A stretch of DNA of 64,000 nt from Reticulitermes speratus (GCA_021186555.1 JAJKFL010000007.1:5775249-5839248); one strand, 5' to 3'; shown: positions 37,424 to 48,029, counted from the first letter of the stretch. The notes: generated by a model not told the origin, from the sequence alone. Made by a program: numbers and translations.

Positions 37424-39975
37424 TAGGCCCTCGATTTAATGGACTAATTGGGGGAAGGGGTGTCCGCTATTGCCGAAAGTCCGTTAAATCGAATGTATTT
37501 TAAAAACACGTATTAATAACGAACTTACAATGTACAGGATGTATTAAAATGTTATTATAATGTATAAGTATGAATAAAATATTATTATAATGTACATTGC
37601 TTAATTTATACACGTCACTAAAATATCTTTTAAAATATAAAAATAAATTTACGACAGGAACCAAACTTTATTTTAATTAAACACGTCAGAAACTGTACAA
37701 TGTAACTAGTGCAGTGTTGCCACTGTACAATGTAACTAGTGCAGTGTTGCCACTGTACAATGTAACTAGTGCAGTGTTGTCACTGTACAATGTAACTAGT
37801 GCAGTGTTGCCACTGTACAATGTAACTAGTGCAGTGTTGCAACTGTACAATGTAACTAGTGCAGTGTTGCCACTGTACAATGTAAGTAGTGGAGTGTTGC
37901 CACTGTACAATGTAACTAGTGCAGTGTTGCCACTGTACAACGTAACTAGTGGAGTGTTGCCACTGTACAATGTAACTAGTGGAGTGTTGCCACTGTACAA
38001 TGTAACTAGTGGAGTGTTGCCACTGTACAACGTAACTAGTGGAGTGTTGCCACTGTACAACGTAACTAGTGGAGTGTTGCCACTGTACAACGTAACTAGT
38101 GGAGTGTTGCCACTGTACAACGTAACTAGTGGAGTGTTGCCACTGTACAATGTAACTAGTGGAGTGTTGCCACTGTACAACGTAACTAGTGGAGTGTTGC
38201 CACTGTACAATGTAACTAGTGGAGTGTTGCCACTGTACAACGTAACTAGTGGAGTGTTGCCACTGTACAATGTAACTAGTGGAGTGTTGCCACTGTACAA
38301 CGTAACTAGTGGAGTGTTGCCACTGTACAATGTAACTAGTGGAGTGTTGCCACTGTACAACGTAACTAGTGGAGTGTTGCCACTGTACAATGTAACTAGT
38401 GGAGTGTTGCCACTGTACAACGTAACTAGTGGAGTGTTGCCACTGTACAATGTAACTAGTGGAGTGTTGCCACTGTACAACGTAACTAGTGGAGTGTTGC
38501 CACTGTACAATGTAACTAGTGGAGTGTTGCCACTGTACAACGTAACTAGTGGAGTGTTGCCACTGTACAATGTAACTAGTGGAGTGTTGCCACTGTACAA
38601 TGTAACTAGTGGAGTGTTGCCACTGTACAATGTAACTAGTGGAGTGTTGCCACTGTACAACGTAACTAGTGGAGTGTTGCCACTGTACAATGTAACTAGT
38701 GGAGTGTTGCCACTGTACAATGTAACTAGTGGAGTGTTGCCACTGTACAATGTAACTAGTGGAGTGTTGCCACTGTACAATGTAACTAGTGGAGTGTTGC
38801 CACTGTACAATGTAACTAGTGAGTGTTGCCACTGTACAATGTAACTAGTGAGTGTTGCCACTGTACAACGTAACTAGTGGAGTGTTTGCACACTGTACAA
38901 TGTAACTAGTGCAGTGTTTGCCACTGTACAACGTAACTAGGGGAGTGTTGCCACTGTACAACGTAACTAGTGGAGTGTTGCCACTGTACAATGTAACTAG
39001 TGGAGTGTTGCCACTGTACAACGTAACTAGTGGAGTGTTGCCACTGTACAACGTAACTAGTGGAGTGTTGCCACTGTACAATGTAACTAGTGGAGTGTTG
39101 CCACTGTACAACGTAACTAGTGGAGTGTTGCCACTGTACAATGTAACTAGTGGAGTGTTGCCACTGTACAACGTAACTAGTGGAGTGTTGCCACTGTACA
39201 ATGTAACTAGTGGAGTGTTGCCACTGTACAACGTAACTAGTGGAGTGTTGCCACTGTACAATGTAACTAGTGGAGTGTTGCCACTGTACAACGTAACTAG
39301 TGGAGTGTTGCCACTGTACAATGTAACTAGTGGAGTGTTGCCACTGTACAACGTAACTAGTGGAGTGTTGCCACTGTACAACGTAACTAGTGGAGTGTTG
39401 CCACTGTACAACGTAACTAGTGGAGTGTTGCCACTGTACAATGTAACTAGTGCAGTGTTGCCACTGTACAACGTAACTAGTGGAGTGTTGCCACTGTACA
39501 ATGTAACTAGTGGAGTGTTGCCACTGTACAACGTAACTAGTGGAGTGTTGCACTGTACAATGTAACTAGTGGAGTGTTGCCACTGTAACAACGTAACTAG
39601 TGGAGTGTTGCCACTGTACAATGTAACTAGTGGAGTGTTGCCACTGTACAATGTAACTAGTGGAGTGTTGCCACTGACATGTACTAGTGGAGTGTTGCCA
39701 CTGTACAACGTAACTAGTGGAGTGTTGCCACTGTACAATGTAACTAGTGGAGTGTTGCCACTGTACAATGTAACTAGTGGAGTGTTGCCACTGTACAACG
39801 TAACTAGTGGAGTGTTGCCACTGTACAATGTAACTAGTGGAGTGTTTCGACCACTCATTGACCCAACCTTTTAGCGTGCTCTATTTGCGAATAAAAAAAA
39901 AGGTTCTAACTTTTCCCTTTAGGATTGAAATTTTTTGTCCGTTAAATCCGAAGTCCGTTAAATCGAGGGCCTACA
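37424..39975. mobile_element. pogo/Tigger-like element containing the 30-bp array
   Basis: The left end GGCCCTCGATTTAATGGACT and the right end GTCCGTTAAATCGAGGGCC are inverse copies. This ATTTAACGGAC style of terminus is typical of pogo/Tigger-type elements. Nearly all of the interior is the tandem array 37693-39846. No transposase is left. Confidence 0.6.
37693..39846. repeat. Tandem array, 30-bp unit, about 72 copies
   Basis: Unit ACTGTACAATGTAACTAGTG plus GAGTGTTGCC. Many units alternate between ACAATG and ACAACG, making a 60-bp higher-order pattern. The left edge has GCAGTG in place of GGAGTG. A few units carry one-base losses. Since 30 is a multiple of three, long reading frames are open on both strands; they are an artefact of the repeat and not genes. 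Confidence 0.97.
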
Positions 39976-40034
39976 GTACTGTACTTTTTAATGTAATTAT
40001 TTACATTAAAAAGTACAGTACTGTAGGCCCTCGA
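39963..40034. repeat. Perfect 34-bp palindrome with 4-base loop
   Basis: Arms 39963-39996 and 40001-40034 are perfect inverse copies (TCGAGGGCCTACAGTACTGT and on to AATGTAA) around TTAT. Each arm includes the element terminus CTCGAGGGCC or its inverse, so two termini meet head to head here. Confidence 0.85.
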
Positions 40035-40486
40035 GTTTTACAGTAGCAAGGAGATTTTAAGCACTGGCACAGACAAATGTCCCTCTTATCTGAATAAACA
40101 GAAGATCAGTGTTGATAACAGTTTGAGCTGGGTCCAGTGCCACCGTCTGTATGTGTAATTTATAAACTTGATCAGTAATACTGATACATTCAGTTGGATT
40201 CACGCAGACGGTCACACGCAGGACTGTAACCCTTAAAGAAGGGTGGAAGTAGCGCAGGAGAAACGGGAGCGCCTCTCGTACGGTTTTGCATATGGAGATT
40301 GGTGACGCAATATATAAACCCACTTGTTACCGCAACATGCTGGAACAAACATTATTAAAATCAGCGTAACCGACTCAATCGAAGAAAGTTATTTGTGAGA
40401 AGATGATAGTCGCTCAACTGTTAAAGATATTTGTTGTCTTTTATAGAGCCCTAAGCTTTTTTAAGTATACTTATCTTCTGTGTTTT

Positions 40487-40715
40487 TAACGGCACCCGAA
40501 GGTTCATTACCGCATTCACAAGAGCCTGCCACCTGTCCCTATCCTGAGCCATATCAATCCAGTCCATGCCCCCCCATCCCACTTCTAGAAGATCCATTTT
40601 AATATTATTCTCCCATCTACGTCTGGGTCTTCCAAGTGGTTCCTTTCCTCAGGTCTCCTCACCAAAATCCTGTACGCACCTCTCCCTTCCCCATACGTGC
40701 TACATGCCCCGCCCA
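40487..40715 (-). mobile_element. LINE 3'-end fragment, best preserved copy
   Basis: The minus strand reads [20 protein letters not shown] followed by VMNLRVPLK, the end of the second open reading frame of many insect non-LTR retrotransposons, preceded by a WAG-like segment. Two stops interrupt it. Confidence 0.7.
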
Positions 40716-41934
40716 GAAATGTAAATGGAGAAAACAAATGAAGGAAATAGCGTAAATGGGTGAAGAAGATGAAGATAAAGAATGCGTACAGCGTTTTGGT
40801 GCGGGAATATGTTAAACAGAGAAGGAAATGGTAATATAACATTCAGCTTGGTCTCAGGGAGATATGTTGTGAGAATTTTAGGTGGGTGCAACTGGCTCAA
40901 TATCGTGTCCTGTGACAAGTTTTAGAATGTGGGGGTGAACCCTTGGGTTCTGCTACCGCATTGTGCCTTACTTCACGCAAAACATGACGAATACATATGC
41001 TTGTCACTTCGTTTATACTAATCGTTCTTTTAATAGAGTGTAGCTAGCTTATCGTTCTCACTGGTTCCGACATCTGATGGCAGATGCCAAACCGCGCTGC
41101 ATATCTCGTCTCTCACATTGTGATGAAGCGAAGCACTAGTGTCACGTAACGACTAGACTTCAGCTGGTGCCTGTCTGTGCTTTTTTTGTTGACACCAATG
41201 ATAACATCCTTATACATGCAAAATGGTCGTCGTTGTTCATTACAAATCTTGCAAAGAAATGAATTGTGGTATTTGTAATTAGTCATTTGGACAAAGACCT
41301 AGTTGTACTAGTGTGGGCTCGTATATTTCTTATAGAAAACCCCGGAAACTTTAGAATGTTCTCCTTTTTATTTTCTATATAAATCACGCTTAGTACGTTT
41401 TCCATTAGGGATGCATTGTTGATACCGGCCCAGGAGTAGCCCAAAAGATGGCGGTGAGTTTGTAAGAACTTATGCCCGTAAATTCTGACCTTAGTACGCG
41501 CTCAGAAAGCGTTGTCAGGTTTCAGCTAAGGGGTAATGAAAGTGTAAGGAATGTGACAGAAAAGGGCTTTTATTTGTGCTTATTTATTTCTGGTTTGTTT
41601 AATGACGCTTTTTCAATATATCCGATAATGTAGCACCGAGCATTACGATCGTATGTGAACCAGGTATTTGAAAATGTGTGGGAGGGAGCGGTTGTGACAG
41701 GGTTTTTGAAAAGTGTCAAATTATTTAAGATAATGAGGCGGAAGTAGAAGCATTGGACAACAGTGTCTTATGGTGCGGACAGAGCCTTGGATATAAAAGC
41801 AAGAAGAATGCACAAGAGAGGAGAGTTTATAAATAAAAACCCGTTACCACGAAGAAGAACATGGAGCACAATAACCTTCATATAAGAAAGTGAACAGGCG
41901 AAGTTGTCTGTACACACGCGCTGAAGACATTTGG

Positions 41935-42125
41935 GAGAATGGTGTCACAGCTCCGCTCATTCTAAACCCTGGCAATAGATGGAGATCAGTGGTCAGCCTC
42001 ACTCCCCTTCCCGGTCGCTTTTTTTTTTTTGCGGGGGAAAGAGCCCCTGGTACCCGTTGACTAGGAGGCTGGATGGACCCCAGAGCTTGTCTGGACGTTT
42101 TGGAGAAGAGGCACATCACTTGTTC
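41935..42125 (-). mobile_element. SINE family D
   Basis: Inverse of the family body: GGAGATCAGTGGTCAGCCTC, GGGGGAAAGAGCCCCTGGTA, CTGGACGTTTTGGAGAAGAG. The tRNA-like head is not clear. Confidence 0.7.
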
Positions 42126-42191
42126 TTACTGGGCATCAGACAAAGATTACTCGGTCGGCTTCTTATTATTAAAGACCAACTATTTGCACAT

Positions 42192-42454
42192 GCCGATCCC
42201 AGTGGCCGCGCGGTCTAAGGCGTGGGTCTGCGGCCGCTCACTTGCTGGAATTGCGGGTTCGAATCCCGCCGGGGTCATGGATGTCTGTCTGTTGTGAGTG
42301 TTGTGTGTTGTCAGGTAGAGGTCTCTGCGACGGACAGATCACTCGTCCAGAGTAGTCCTACAGAGTGTGGTGTGTCTAAATTGTGATCGTGAAGCCTCGA
42401 TAATGAGGAGGGCTAGGCCCACTAGTCCTGTCGAGCCACTGGGAGAAAAAAAAA
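42192..42454 (+). mobile_element. SINE family A, simple copy
   Basis: tRNA-like head (GTGGCCGCGCGGTCTAAGGC, GCGGGTTCGAATCCCG with a perfect B box) joined to module 2, ending CTGTCGAGCCACT and poly-A. Confidence 0.87.
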
Positions 42455-42491
42455 GCTTGCATATACAAAGCATATAAGATATGCATACAAT

Positions 42492-42650
42492 TTCCCTGCT
42501 ACATGTTTCGGCGGTCGACCGCCATCATCAGGGATTAATACATGAAACTAGTTTAGTTAAAAACCTAATGAGGTCATTGTTTATGTTTGGTGTTCAGAGT
42601 TAACACTTACTCTCTGATGACGACAGTCGACTGCCGAAACATGTAGGACG
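42492..42650. mobile_element. Inverted pair of hammerhead-like motifs
   Basis: Minus strand: CTGATGA (42535-42541), T, GGCGG-TCGA-CCGCC stem, GAA, ACATGT, A. Plus strand: CTGATGA (42614-42620), C, GACAG-TCGA-CTGCC stem, GAA, ACATGT, A. Cores are intact in both, but stem I is weak on the left and partly disrupted on the right. Confidence 0.6.
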
Positions 42651-42855
42651 GAAAACTGTTTGTATATTTTTTATGTTTTTTATGTTCATATATTTGGATT
42701 TTTAATAATAAGAAGCATGACTTGTCGCACAGAATGAACAATATCAAAATTCCTCGGCCGTTCAGCCAGTAGACTGGTCACTGTACTGATTACGCTATTC
42801 GGATCCACAATAACCTGAAGAGTAGGGAAAGTGTGCGTTATAGAGGGTTGCTCAC

Positions 42856-42981
42856 CGTTCTGTAGTCTTGTAATGTTGTGTGCTTGCCGAGCCCAGCGAT
42901 GTCTGGTGGTGTGACCATGGCCATCTGCCTTGTTTCGTCCAGTTTCACCTCAATTGGGTGCTTGTAGTAGAGCATCACGTG
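42856..42981 (-). CDS. BRICHOS/elastin-like gene, exon 2: start of BRICHOS domain
   Basis: This exon has 42 codons and is phase 0 at both ends (acceptor TTGTTTGCAG before 42981, donor AGAACG|GTGAGC at 42856). It reads HVMLYYKHPIEVKLDE, then MAMVTPPDIAGLGKHTTLQD and YRT. Joined to the next exon it gives QDYRT-KIIAYKD. The aspartate at 42865-42867 (about residue 65) falls where BRICHOS proteins have their one conserved aspartate (YDYKQLLIAYK in surfactant protein C). The hydrophobic alternating N-terminal strand is also typical. The exon was found from splice sites and phase. Confidence 0.85.
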
Positions 42982-44252
42982 CTGCAAACAAGTGACCATG
43001 TGAGTGGCAGTCCCACAGAATTACAAGGAAACTTTGAAACTCGATTAACTGTGACGTTTCGGCGGCTGAGAGCTACTTGTCGCATATCAATAACGACGGT
43101 TGTAATTAACGTTACTACTAATGTAGTAAAACAGACTCTGTTCGGCCACACTCTTCTTCTTATTTCATAAAAATCTATTTTCACAACTCTCTTGTCATAC
43201 CTGATTTCAAGACGCTGTATTGTTTAGCACTCGTGTACATTTGCACCGGCATCATGATACTGTAGAAGTACGCCGATGGAGTAGCTTCCATTTGAATAAT
43301 ATTCCCACAAGTTCGATGAAAATCCGTTAATTATTGCACATAGTAAAATTTTAGATACGAATGGGCGGATAAACAAACACAGAATAAGCTCGTGAAAATG
43401 GCTTCGAAAGAGAAACAGTTATTTTGGAGCCCTGACACTTTCTTTCGATTTGTGTTGTGTGTTGAGAACAACAGTGTACCATGTGACTACTTTCTGGCGC
43501 GGTAGCCATCCTGTAACGTGAATCCAGTCTCATAATTGTGTTCTAATATGCGAGATTTAGGGGTCGTATTTTAATAAATCGTGATCTTAAGCATGGAACT
43601 ATTCATTCAGTCGTGCATAAACTGAACAAGTAATCGGGGGAGTAACTTGATGCTCAGTAATACAGTATACTTTGTTTCTCAAGAGATTTGTTTGAAGTTT
43701 CATATGGGAGGTCTATATACAGGGGCCGAGGAATATTCAAAGAATTTAATTTTAGTCCTGACAGTCCCACTGTGACTGCTACCGTACATGTAAGTCTAAC
43801 GTACATTTTTAGCAACGGGCCATCTTCAATCGCCAGAGTATTTCACAGAATTTATTATTCAGCGAAAAATCAGAACATGTGAAGTGACAGATACATTTAT
43901 ATCTCATAGAGAAAATGTATTTTGCGTCCATATTTCTGTCCTTTCAGTCACACATTGACCTGACCCATCCTCACATCACGTCCAGTGGCGAATTCTGCTA
44001 TCTAGCTTGTGGTGCCCCGCCATACCACTACACTGGACTACAAAAGTGACATTATTTTCTCCTTCGTGAAGTAAAACTCGCAGTTGAACTACATGCACTT
44101 TGTCTCCTAACGTCACAGCATTCCTTGCTTGCTATACGTCGCGACATGGCAGCGGTTAGACTCACCGCGCTCTGCCACAATGCATTTGTAAATCTGTCCT
44201 TGCGCGTGCCGTGAATGCCCGTGGGGAGAGTAGAAGTATAGCGCCACTCATG

Positions 44253-44524
44253 GCCGTGCCATGGCTCAGGCTGTTAGTCGCCGGCCTCCCACCGCGGAGG
44301 CCCGGGTTCGATCCCGGGCCAGTCCATGTAGGATTTGTGGTGGACAAAGTGGCACTAGGACAGGTTTTACCCCGAGTACTTCGGTTTTCCCCTGTCAATT
44401 TCATTCCACCGGTGCTCCATTACTTGGAAAAGTAAAAAAAAAAAAAACTAATCATCTTTCTCTTCATCTTCATCATAGAGTTGCACATAAAGCCTTAAGA
44501 CTGCGGTGCGTCCACAAAAAAAAA
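44253..44524 (+). mobile_element. SINE family C inserted in SINE D, with 14-bp duplication
   Basis: Head GTGCCATGGCTCAGGCTGTT, B box GGGTTCGATCCCGGG, body GGATTTGTGGTGGACAAAGT to GACTGCGGTGCGTCC plus poly-A. ATAGC(G/T)CCACTCAT flanks it at 44239-44252 and 44525-44538. Confidence 0.88.
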
Positions 44525-44706
44525 TAGCTCCACTCATGCTTAACCTAGGCACTAGACGGTGGTTAGACGTCAGCTTTACGACCCGCTCGTTTTGTCCCCG
44601 ATACTCTCTGAATAGGAGGACTTTTGGAGAAGAGAATCGAACCACGAATCTTCGGTTGTCCAGCCCGTCGCCTGGTCACTATACCAACTGAGCTACACCT
44701 GCTCCC
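44525..44706 (-). mobile_element. SINE family D, 5' part (tail at 44210-44252)
   Basis: On the minus strand the head reads GTAGCTCAGTTGGTATAGTG, a clear tRNA A-box region, and GTGGTTCGATTCTC, a good B box. The body continues across the inserted SINE C into 44210-44252. Confidence 0.8.
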
Positions 44707-45174
44707 TGTAGATTGTATCTATAATAAACGAAGGTTGAAAGCTAACTAAACTGAATATTCCGTAAATGTGTGTACTGCAGACCGGAATACATTTTTGTGC
44801 AGTTATTTGTGAAGCCAGCCTTGTGTTTTGTTTTCATACATTCACTGTCGAGGCTGCTACTCAAAATGGAGATGATTCTAAACTTGTTTTAGTTTGAGTA
44901 TCTGTTCACAAGTGTTGCAGTGTGCACTTACCGATAGTCAACTACACGACGCATGATACTGAATGTCGCAGTCGAGCGCTTCGAATTTGGGAAGTCACGG
45001 GCTAAAATCTCGGAGCTGCTCTCTTCACTTATATTTTCCGTAGTTTTCCTCGGTTCGTCCAGGAAATTCCGGGGTAATACCTCAAACTACAAACCACTGC
45101 CTTCCGAACCTTTTTCAGGATATAAGTCCCTAATTATACAATCATCTCATTAAATAAACCAACAATAATATCAG

Positions 45175-45440
45175 ACGACGGATAGCTCAGTTAGTGTAGT
45201 GAACAATCTTCGTGTGGGGCGACCAAGGGATCACTCTTCGATTTCCAATAGGAGAAAGATTTTTTCTCTCCTCCGAAACGTCCAGACCGGCTCTGGGGCC
45301 TGTTCGACCTTCTGTTCAATGGGTACCGTCGATTCTTCTCCTGGGGGTAAAGTGGCAGGGGTGTAAAGTGCCGAGATTAAGAATAAGTGGAGCTGTACTC
45401 CCCCTATGCCATCATTGCTTGCACAAGGTCAACTTTGCTT
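45175..45440 (+). mobile_element. SINE family D
   Basis: Head GGATAGCTCAGTTAGTGTAG; body CTCCGAAACGTCCAGACCGG, CCTGGGGGTAAAGTGGCA; tail CTGTACTCCCCCTATGCCAT. It lies about 35 bases from exon 1 of the BRICHOS gene, in the first intron. Confidence 0.82.
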
Positions 45441-45474
45441 TATAAAAAGATGATAAAGTAATCGTAGCATTTAC

Positions 45475-45552
45475 CTTGGTAATTTGAGCGATGGCGAGCG
45501 TTTCCCAGCAAAGGATCACGAGGGCCACCCTGGCGAGGCGAGGCTTGGCCAT
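45475..45552 (-). CDS. BRICHOS/elastin-like gene, exon 1: start codon and signal peptide
   Basis: The ATG at 45552-45550 has a good context (CACGCCATGGCC) and is the first methionine in its frame. It encodes 26 residues, MAKPRLARVALVILC and WETLAIAQITK, a classical signal peptide: basic start, hydrophobic core VALVIL, and a likely cleavage after A-I-A before Gln-23. The donor is ACCAAG|GTAAAT at 45475, phase 0. A secreted product is what one expects for a BRICHOS precursor matured in the secretory pathway. It joins exon 2 at 42981 directly. The upstream 150 bases are GC-richer than the surroundings and contain a TATA-like element at about 45689-45696. Confidence 0.82.
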
Positions 45553-45687
45553 GGCGTGGCTGTTGTCCTGTCCTGGGTGCTGTTCGCGAGCGAATGTCCG
45601 ATCACAGAGCTGAGACGCCCGGCAAGCCCAGCTGACCCCCTTTCCCTCCCACTCCACCGTAATAAAACTCAGTATCGCTTCATCTCT

Positions 45688-45698
45688 GCATATATACA
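45688..45698 (-). promoter_or_regulatory. Possible TATA box of the BRICHOS/elastin-like gene
   Basis: On the minus strand the sequence reads TGTATATATGCAG about 140 bases upstream of the start codon. A start site about 30 bases downstream would give a 5' UTR near 110 nt. No clear arthropod initiator was seen at that distance, so this is tentative. Confidence 0.35.
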
Positions 45699-45747
45699 GT
45701 CGTGTACTGTCTTAATTGTTTCTGCAAATTCTTCGCAATATACGAAC

Positions 45748-46194
45748 AATGTTAATCTATACTTAGTATTGTTCTCACCGTGCATGTTTATCAATATAAT
45801 TTCACAATTCACCAACACATGCACTTCACTATTAAAATTAATACTTTATTAAAAAGCCCTACATATGTTTCGGTCGGTTAACCGGCCATCATCAGGGGCG
45901 ACTCGAGTTACATAATACAAACTCATTCATTAGGTTTTCCAGAGATGTGGAATAAAACAGTCAAGTGTGGGTATTATAAAACTGCATTAATAAAATAATG
46001 AATTCTAAAATTCACGTCGTATTAGAGATCACTTCCACTGGGTGTTGCACTAGGCGTTTGGAGTACACTATGCTGTGGACACTGCGTTAGTTGCGAGCAC
46101 ATTAAGTTGCTTTGTAGGGCTTTTTAACAAACTATTAATTTTAATAGTGAAGTGCATATGTTGGTGAATTGTGAAATTATAATGTTAATCTATA
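45748..46194. mobile_element. Fold-back element 3 with a hammerhead-like motif
   Basis: Direct repeats AATGTTAATCTATA at 45748-45761 and 46181-46194 flank it. The left end has CACCGTGCATG (45777-45787). Inverted arms are about 45795-45863 and 46113-46182, with CACCAACACATGCAC in the left one and its inverse, CATATGTTGGTG, in the right. Only the left arm extends into a hammerhead-like motif. Confidence 0.72.
45856..45899 (-). ncRNA. Hammerhead-like motif with intact core
   Basis: Minus strand: stem I GCCC/GGGC, CTGATGA (45889-45895), T, stem II GGCCGG-TTAA-CCGACC with one mismatch, GAA, palindromic ACATATGT, A (site GTA). Confidence 0.62.
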
Positions 46195-46544
46195 TACATC
46201 CCTAGAATTTACCTCGTAGTTTTTGGATTTAACATAAAGGGAATCTCCTTTAGAGGAATTTTTTTCCCATAAGTGGATCACTGTACTGCAAGTTATTGCT
46301 TTGCAGATTTTTTTGTCTCACTTTGCGACAATGAAATATATCATGGAAATTGAAACCATAGATTCTTCCGAATTTCTGTTAGTCTATTGTAGTTTCCAAA
46401 ACAAGAAGGTGAGTGACAGAGAGAGACAAATATTCCACGCTGCGATGTTGCCTGAATTTAATTGTTCTAAAGTCGATGTGATATCACGCACACGTGTGCA
46501 CGTGTGTACGTAAAGTTGAAGGTAGTGTTATACCTGTGCACTAG

Positions 46545-46755
46545 CTCCATTGATCCTTAACGAAGGCATTAGATGGAGGTGAATGGTCAGCTTCGCGCCT
46601 CGGCCACTTTACCCCCCCCCCCCCCGGGGGGAAAGAGCTCCCGGTACCCATTCAATAGGAGACTGGGTGGGCCCCAGAGCCGGTCTGGACGTTTTGCAGG
46701 ACAGAAAGATCTCTTGCCCCTGCCCGGTTTTCCAGCCCGTAGCCGATTATTCTAT
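46545..46755 (-). mobile_element. SINE family D
   Basis: Inverse of the family body with GGAGGTGAATGGTCAGCTTC, a poly-C run, GAGCTCCCGGTACCCATTCA and CCGGTCTGGACGTTTTGCAG. Confidence 0.8.
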
Positions 46756-46860
46756 CCCAGCTCCCCATTTGTGTGTGTGTATGCGTGTGTATGTCTTTAA
46801 TAAAATTCATAACCAGCGTGAACCAGAACAGCAAACTTCTTTTTTCTTTAAAATTACTTT

Positions 46861-46920
46861 AAAATTATAGTCAAACCTAATAATGCACAATTTATGCATT
46901 GGTTGTTTTGACTATAATTT
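46861..46920. repeat. Short inverted repeat
   Basis: AAAATTATAGTCAAA (46861-46875) and its inverse (46906-46920, 14 of 15). AAAATTACTTTAAAATT occurs just before and again at about 46949, so this may be a tiny insertion. Confidence 0.4.
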
Positions 46921-47056
46921 ATAACAGAATGCACGGTACATATAATATAAAATTACTTTAAAATTGTTTACTCTGTGCGCTGTCTTGATCAATATAGTAA
47001 ATTTATTACACCAACCAAATGCACACTAACATTCACATATAAGTGTTATACATAAA

Positions 47057-47098
47057 GCTCCGACATGTTTCGGTGCTAGTGCACCATCCTCAGGGAGC
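47057..47098 (-). ncRNA. Hammerhead ribozyme-like motif with complete core and GUC site
   Basis: Minus strand: stem I GCTCC (47094-47098) pairs perfectly with GGAGC (47057-47061). Between are CTGAGGA (47087-47093), one extra T, stem II GGTGC-ACTA-GCACC, GAA, palindromic ACATGT, then C (47062), giving site GTC. It is preceded by the block ACACCAACCAAATGCACAC (near 47000) found in the other fold-back arms; here only one arm is seen. Confidence 0.7.
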
Positions 47099-47346
47099 AC
47101 AGGTTGCCAGATCTAAAACCAACCGTCATTGACTGGCCACTGTCTGTATGGTTCCACAATTTGTTGTAGGCCACGGTGTTAATATCTCTATCGTATAAAA
47201 GTTACAGCCTCCGTTTTTAAAATGCGTACAGTTAAAACACGATTAAAATATTCTATGCTATTTAACAGACTATAATTTTATTGTTGGTGATGGAAACCTC
47301 TAGTGTTGTGACATGATATGTTGACCTCAATACGCTAATCCTAAAC

Positions 47347-47621
47347 GCCGTGCCATGGCTCAGGCTTATAGTCGCCGGCCTCCCACCGCGGAGTCAGTCC
47401 ATGTGGGATTTGTGGTGGACAAAGTGGCACTGGGGCAGGTATTTCCCCGAGTACTTCGGTTTTCCCCTGTCAATTTCATTCCACCGGTGCTCCATTACTT
47501 GGAAAAATAAAAAAAAACTGATCACTTTTCTCTTCATTTTTATCTCAGGATTGCACAATAAGCCTTAAGGCTGCGGTGCGTCCGTAGCCTCTGCTGCGGG
47601 GCCCTTCACCACAAAAAAAAA
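47347..47621 (+). mobile_element. SINE family C, B-box deleted
   Basis: Head GTGCCATGGCTCAGGCTTAT, then CCACCGCGGAG runs straight into TCAGTCCATGTGGGATTTG, so the B-box segment present at 44310 is missing. The body continues to GCGTCCGTAGCCTCTGCTGC and poly-A. Confidence 0.82.
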
Positions 47622-47813
47622 ATGCTAACTCAATCCAAATTGGATCGTGTCCCTACGTTGTGTAGTGTCTTGCACTGGAGTCAACAGCCTTTTTCATATT
47701 TTATTCTAAAATCACCGTGCATCTTTTACACAATTATTGTTAGATCACCAACTAAATGCACCTTTCATTTAAAAAACACTATAAGGTTCTTTAAAACATT
47801 TTAATAAAAACCC

Positions 47814-47860
47814 CTACATATGTTTCGACTTTTCTATGAAGCCATCTTCAAGGGGTGTGT
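47814..47860 (-). ncRNA. Hammerhead-like motif, left palindrome arm, C3 mutated
   Basis: Identical to the partner at 47983-48029 except that core CTGAAGA reads TTGAAGA, and stem II ends AAAAGTC. C3 is invariant in hammerheads, so this copy should be dead. Confidence 0.55.
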
Positions 47861-47982
47861 CACAAAACTGCATATATTTAAAAACACGTCTATGCATTGG
47901 TTCACTGTGAAGGTGGTGACTAGTTTTTATACAGTGAACCAATGCATAGACGTGTTTTTAAATATATGCAGTTTTGTGACAC

Positions 47983-48029
47983 ACCCCCTGAAGATGGCTT
48001 CATAGAAAAGCCGAAACATATGTAGGGGT
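47983..48029 (+). ncRNA. Hammerhead-like motif, right palindrome arm, intact
   Basis: Stem I ACCCC (47983-47987) pairs with GGGGT (48025-48029); CTGAAGA (47988-47994), T, stem II GGCTT/AAGCC, GAA, palindromic ACATATGT, A (site GTA). Confidence 0.66.

Larger units (their letters stand above)
34351..42855. other. BRICHOS/elastin-like gene, intron between exons 3 and 2 (8.5 kb)
   Basis: Dominated by two tandem arrays (34561-35795 and 37693-39846), plus SINE C and D fragments, LINE fragments, an inverted pair at 42492-42650 and SINE A at 42192. The stretch 40720-41930 shows nothing I recognise. Confidence 0.5.
42982..45474. other. BRICHOS/elastin-like gene, first intron
   Basis: Contains nested SINE C in SINE D (44210-44706) and SINE D (45175-45440). 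The 43000-44200 stretch has no recognised feature. Confidence 0.5.

Noticed and set aside
37686..39874. Long open frames on both strands (up to 391 codons of LVTLYSGNTP-type repeat)
   Set aside because: The 30-bp unit is a multiple of three, so several frames stay open by arithmetic. There are no start context, splice sites or non-repeat domains.
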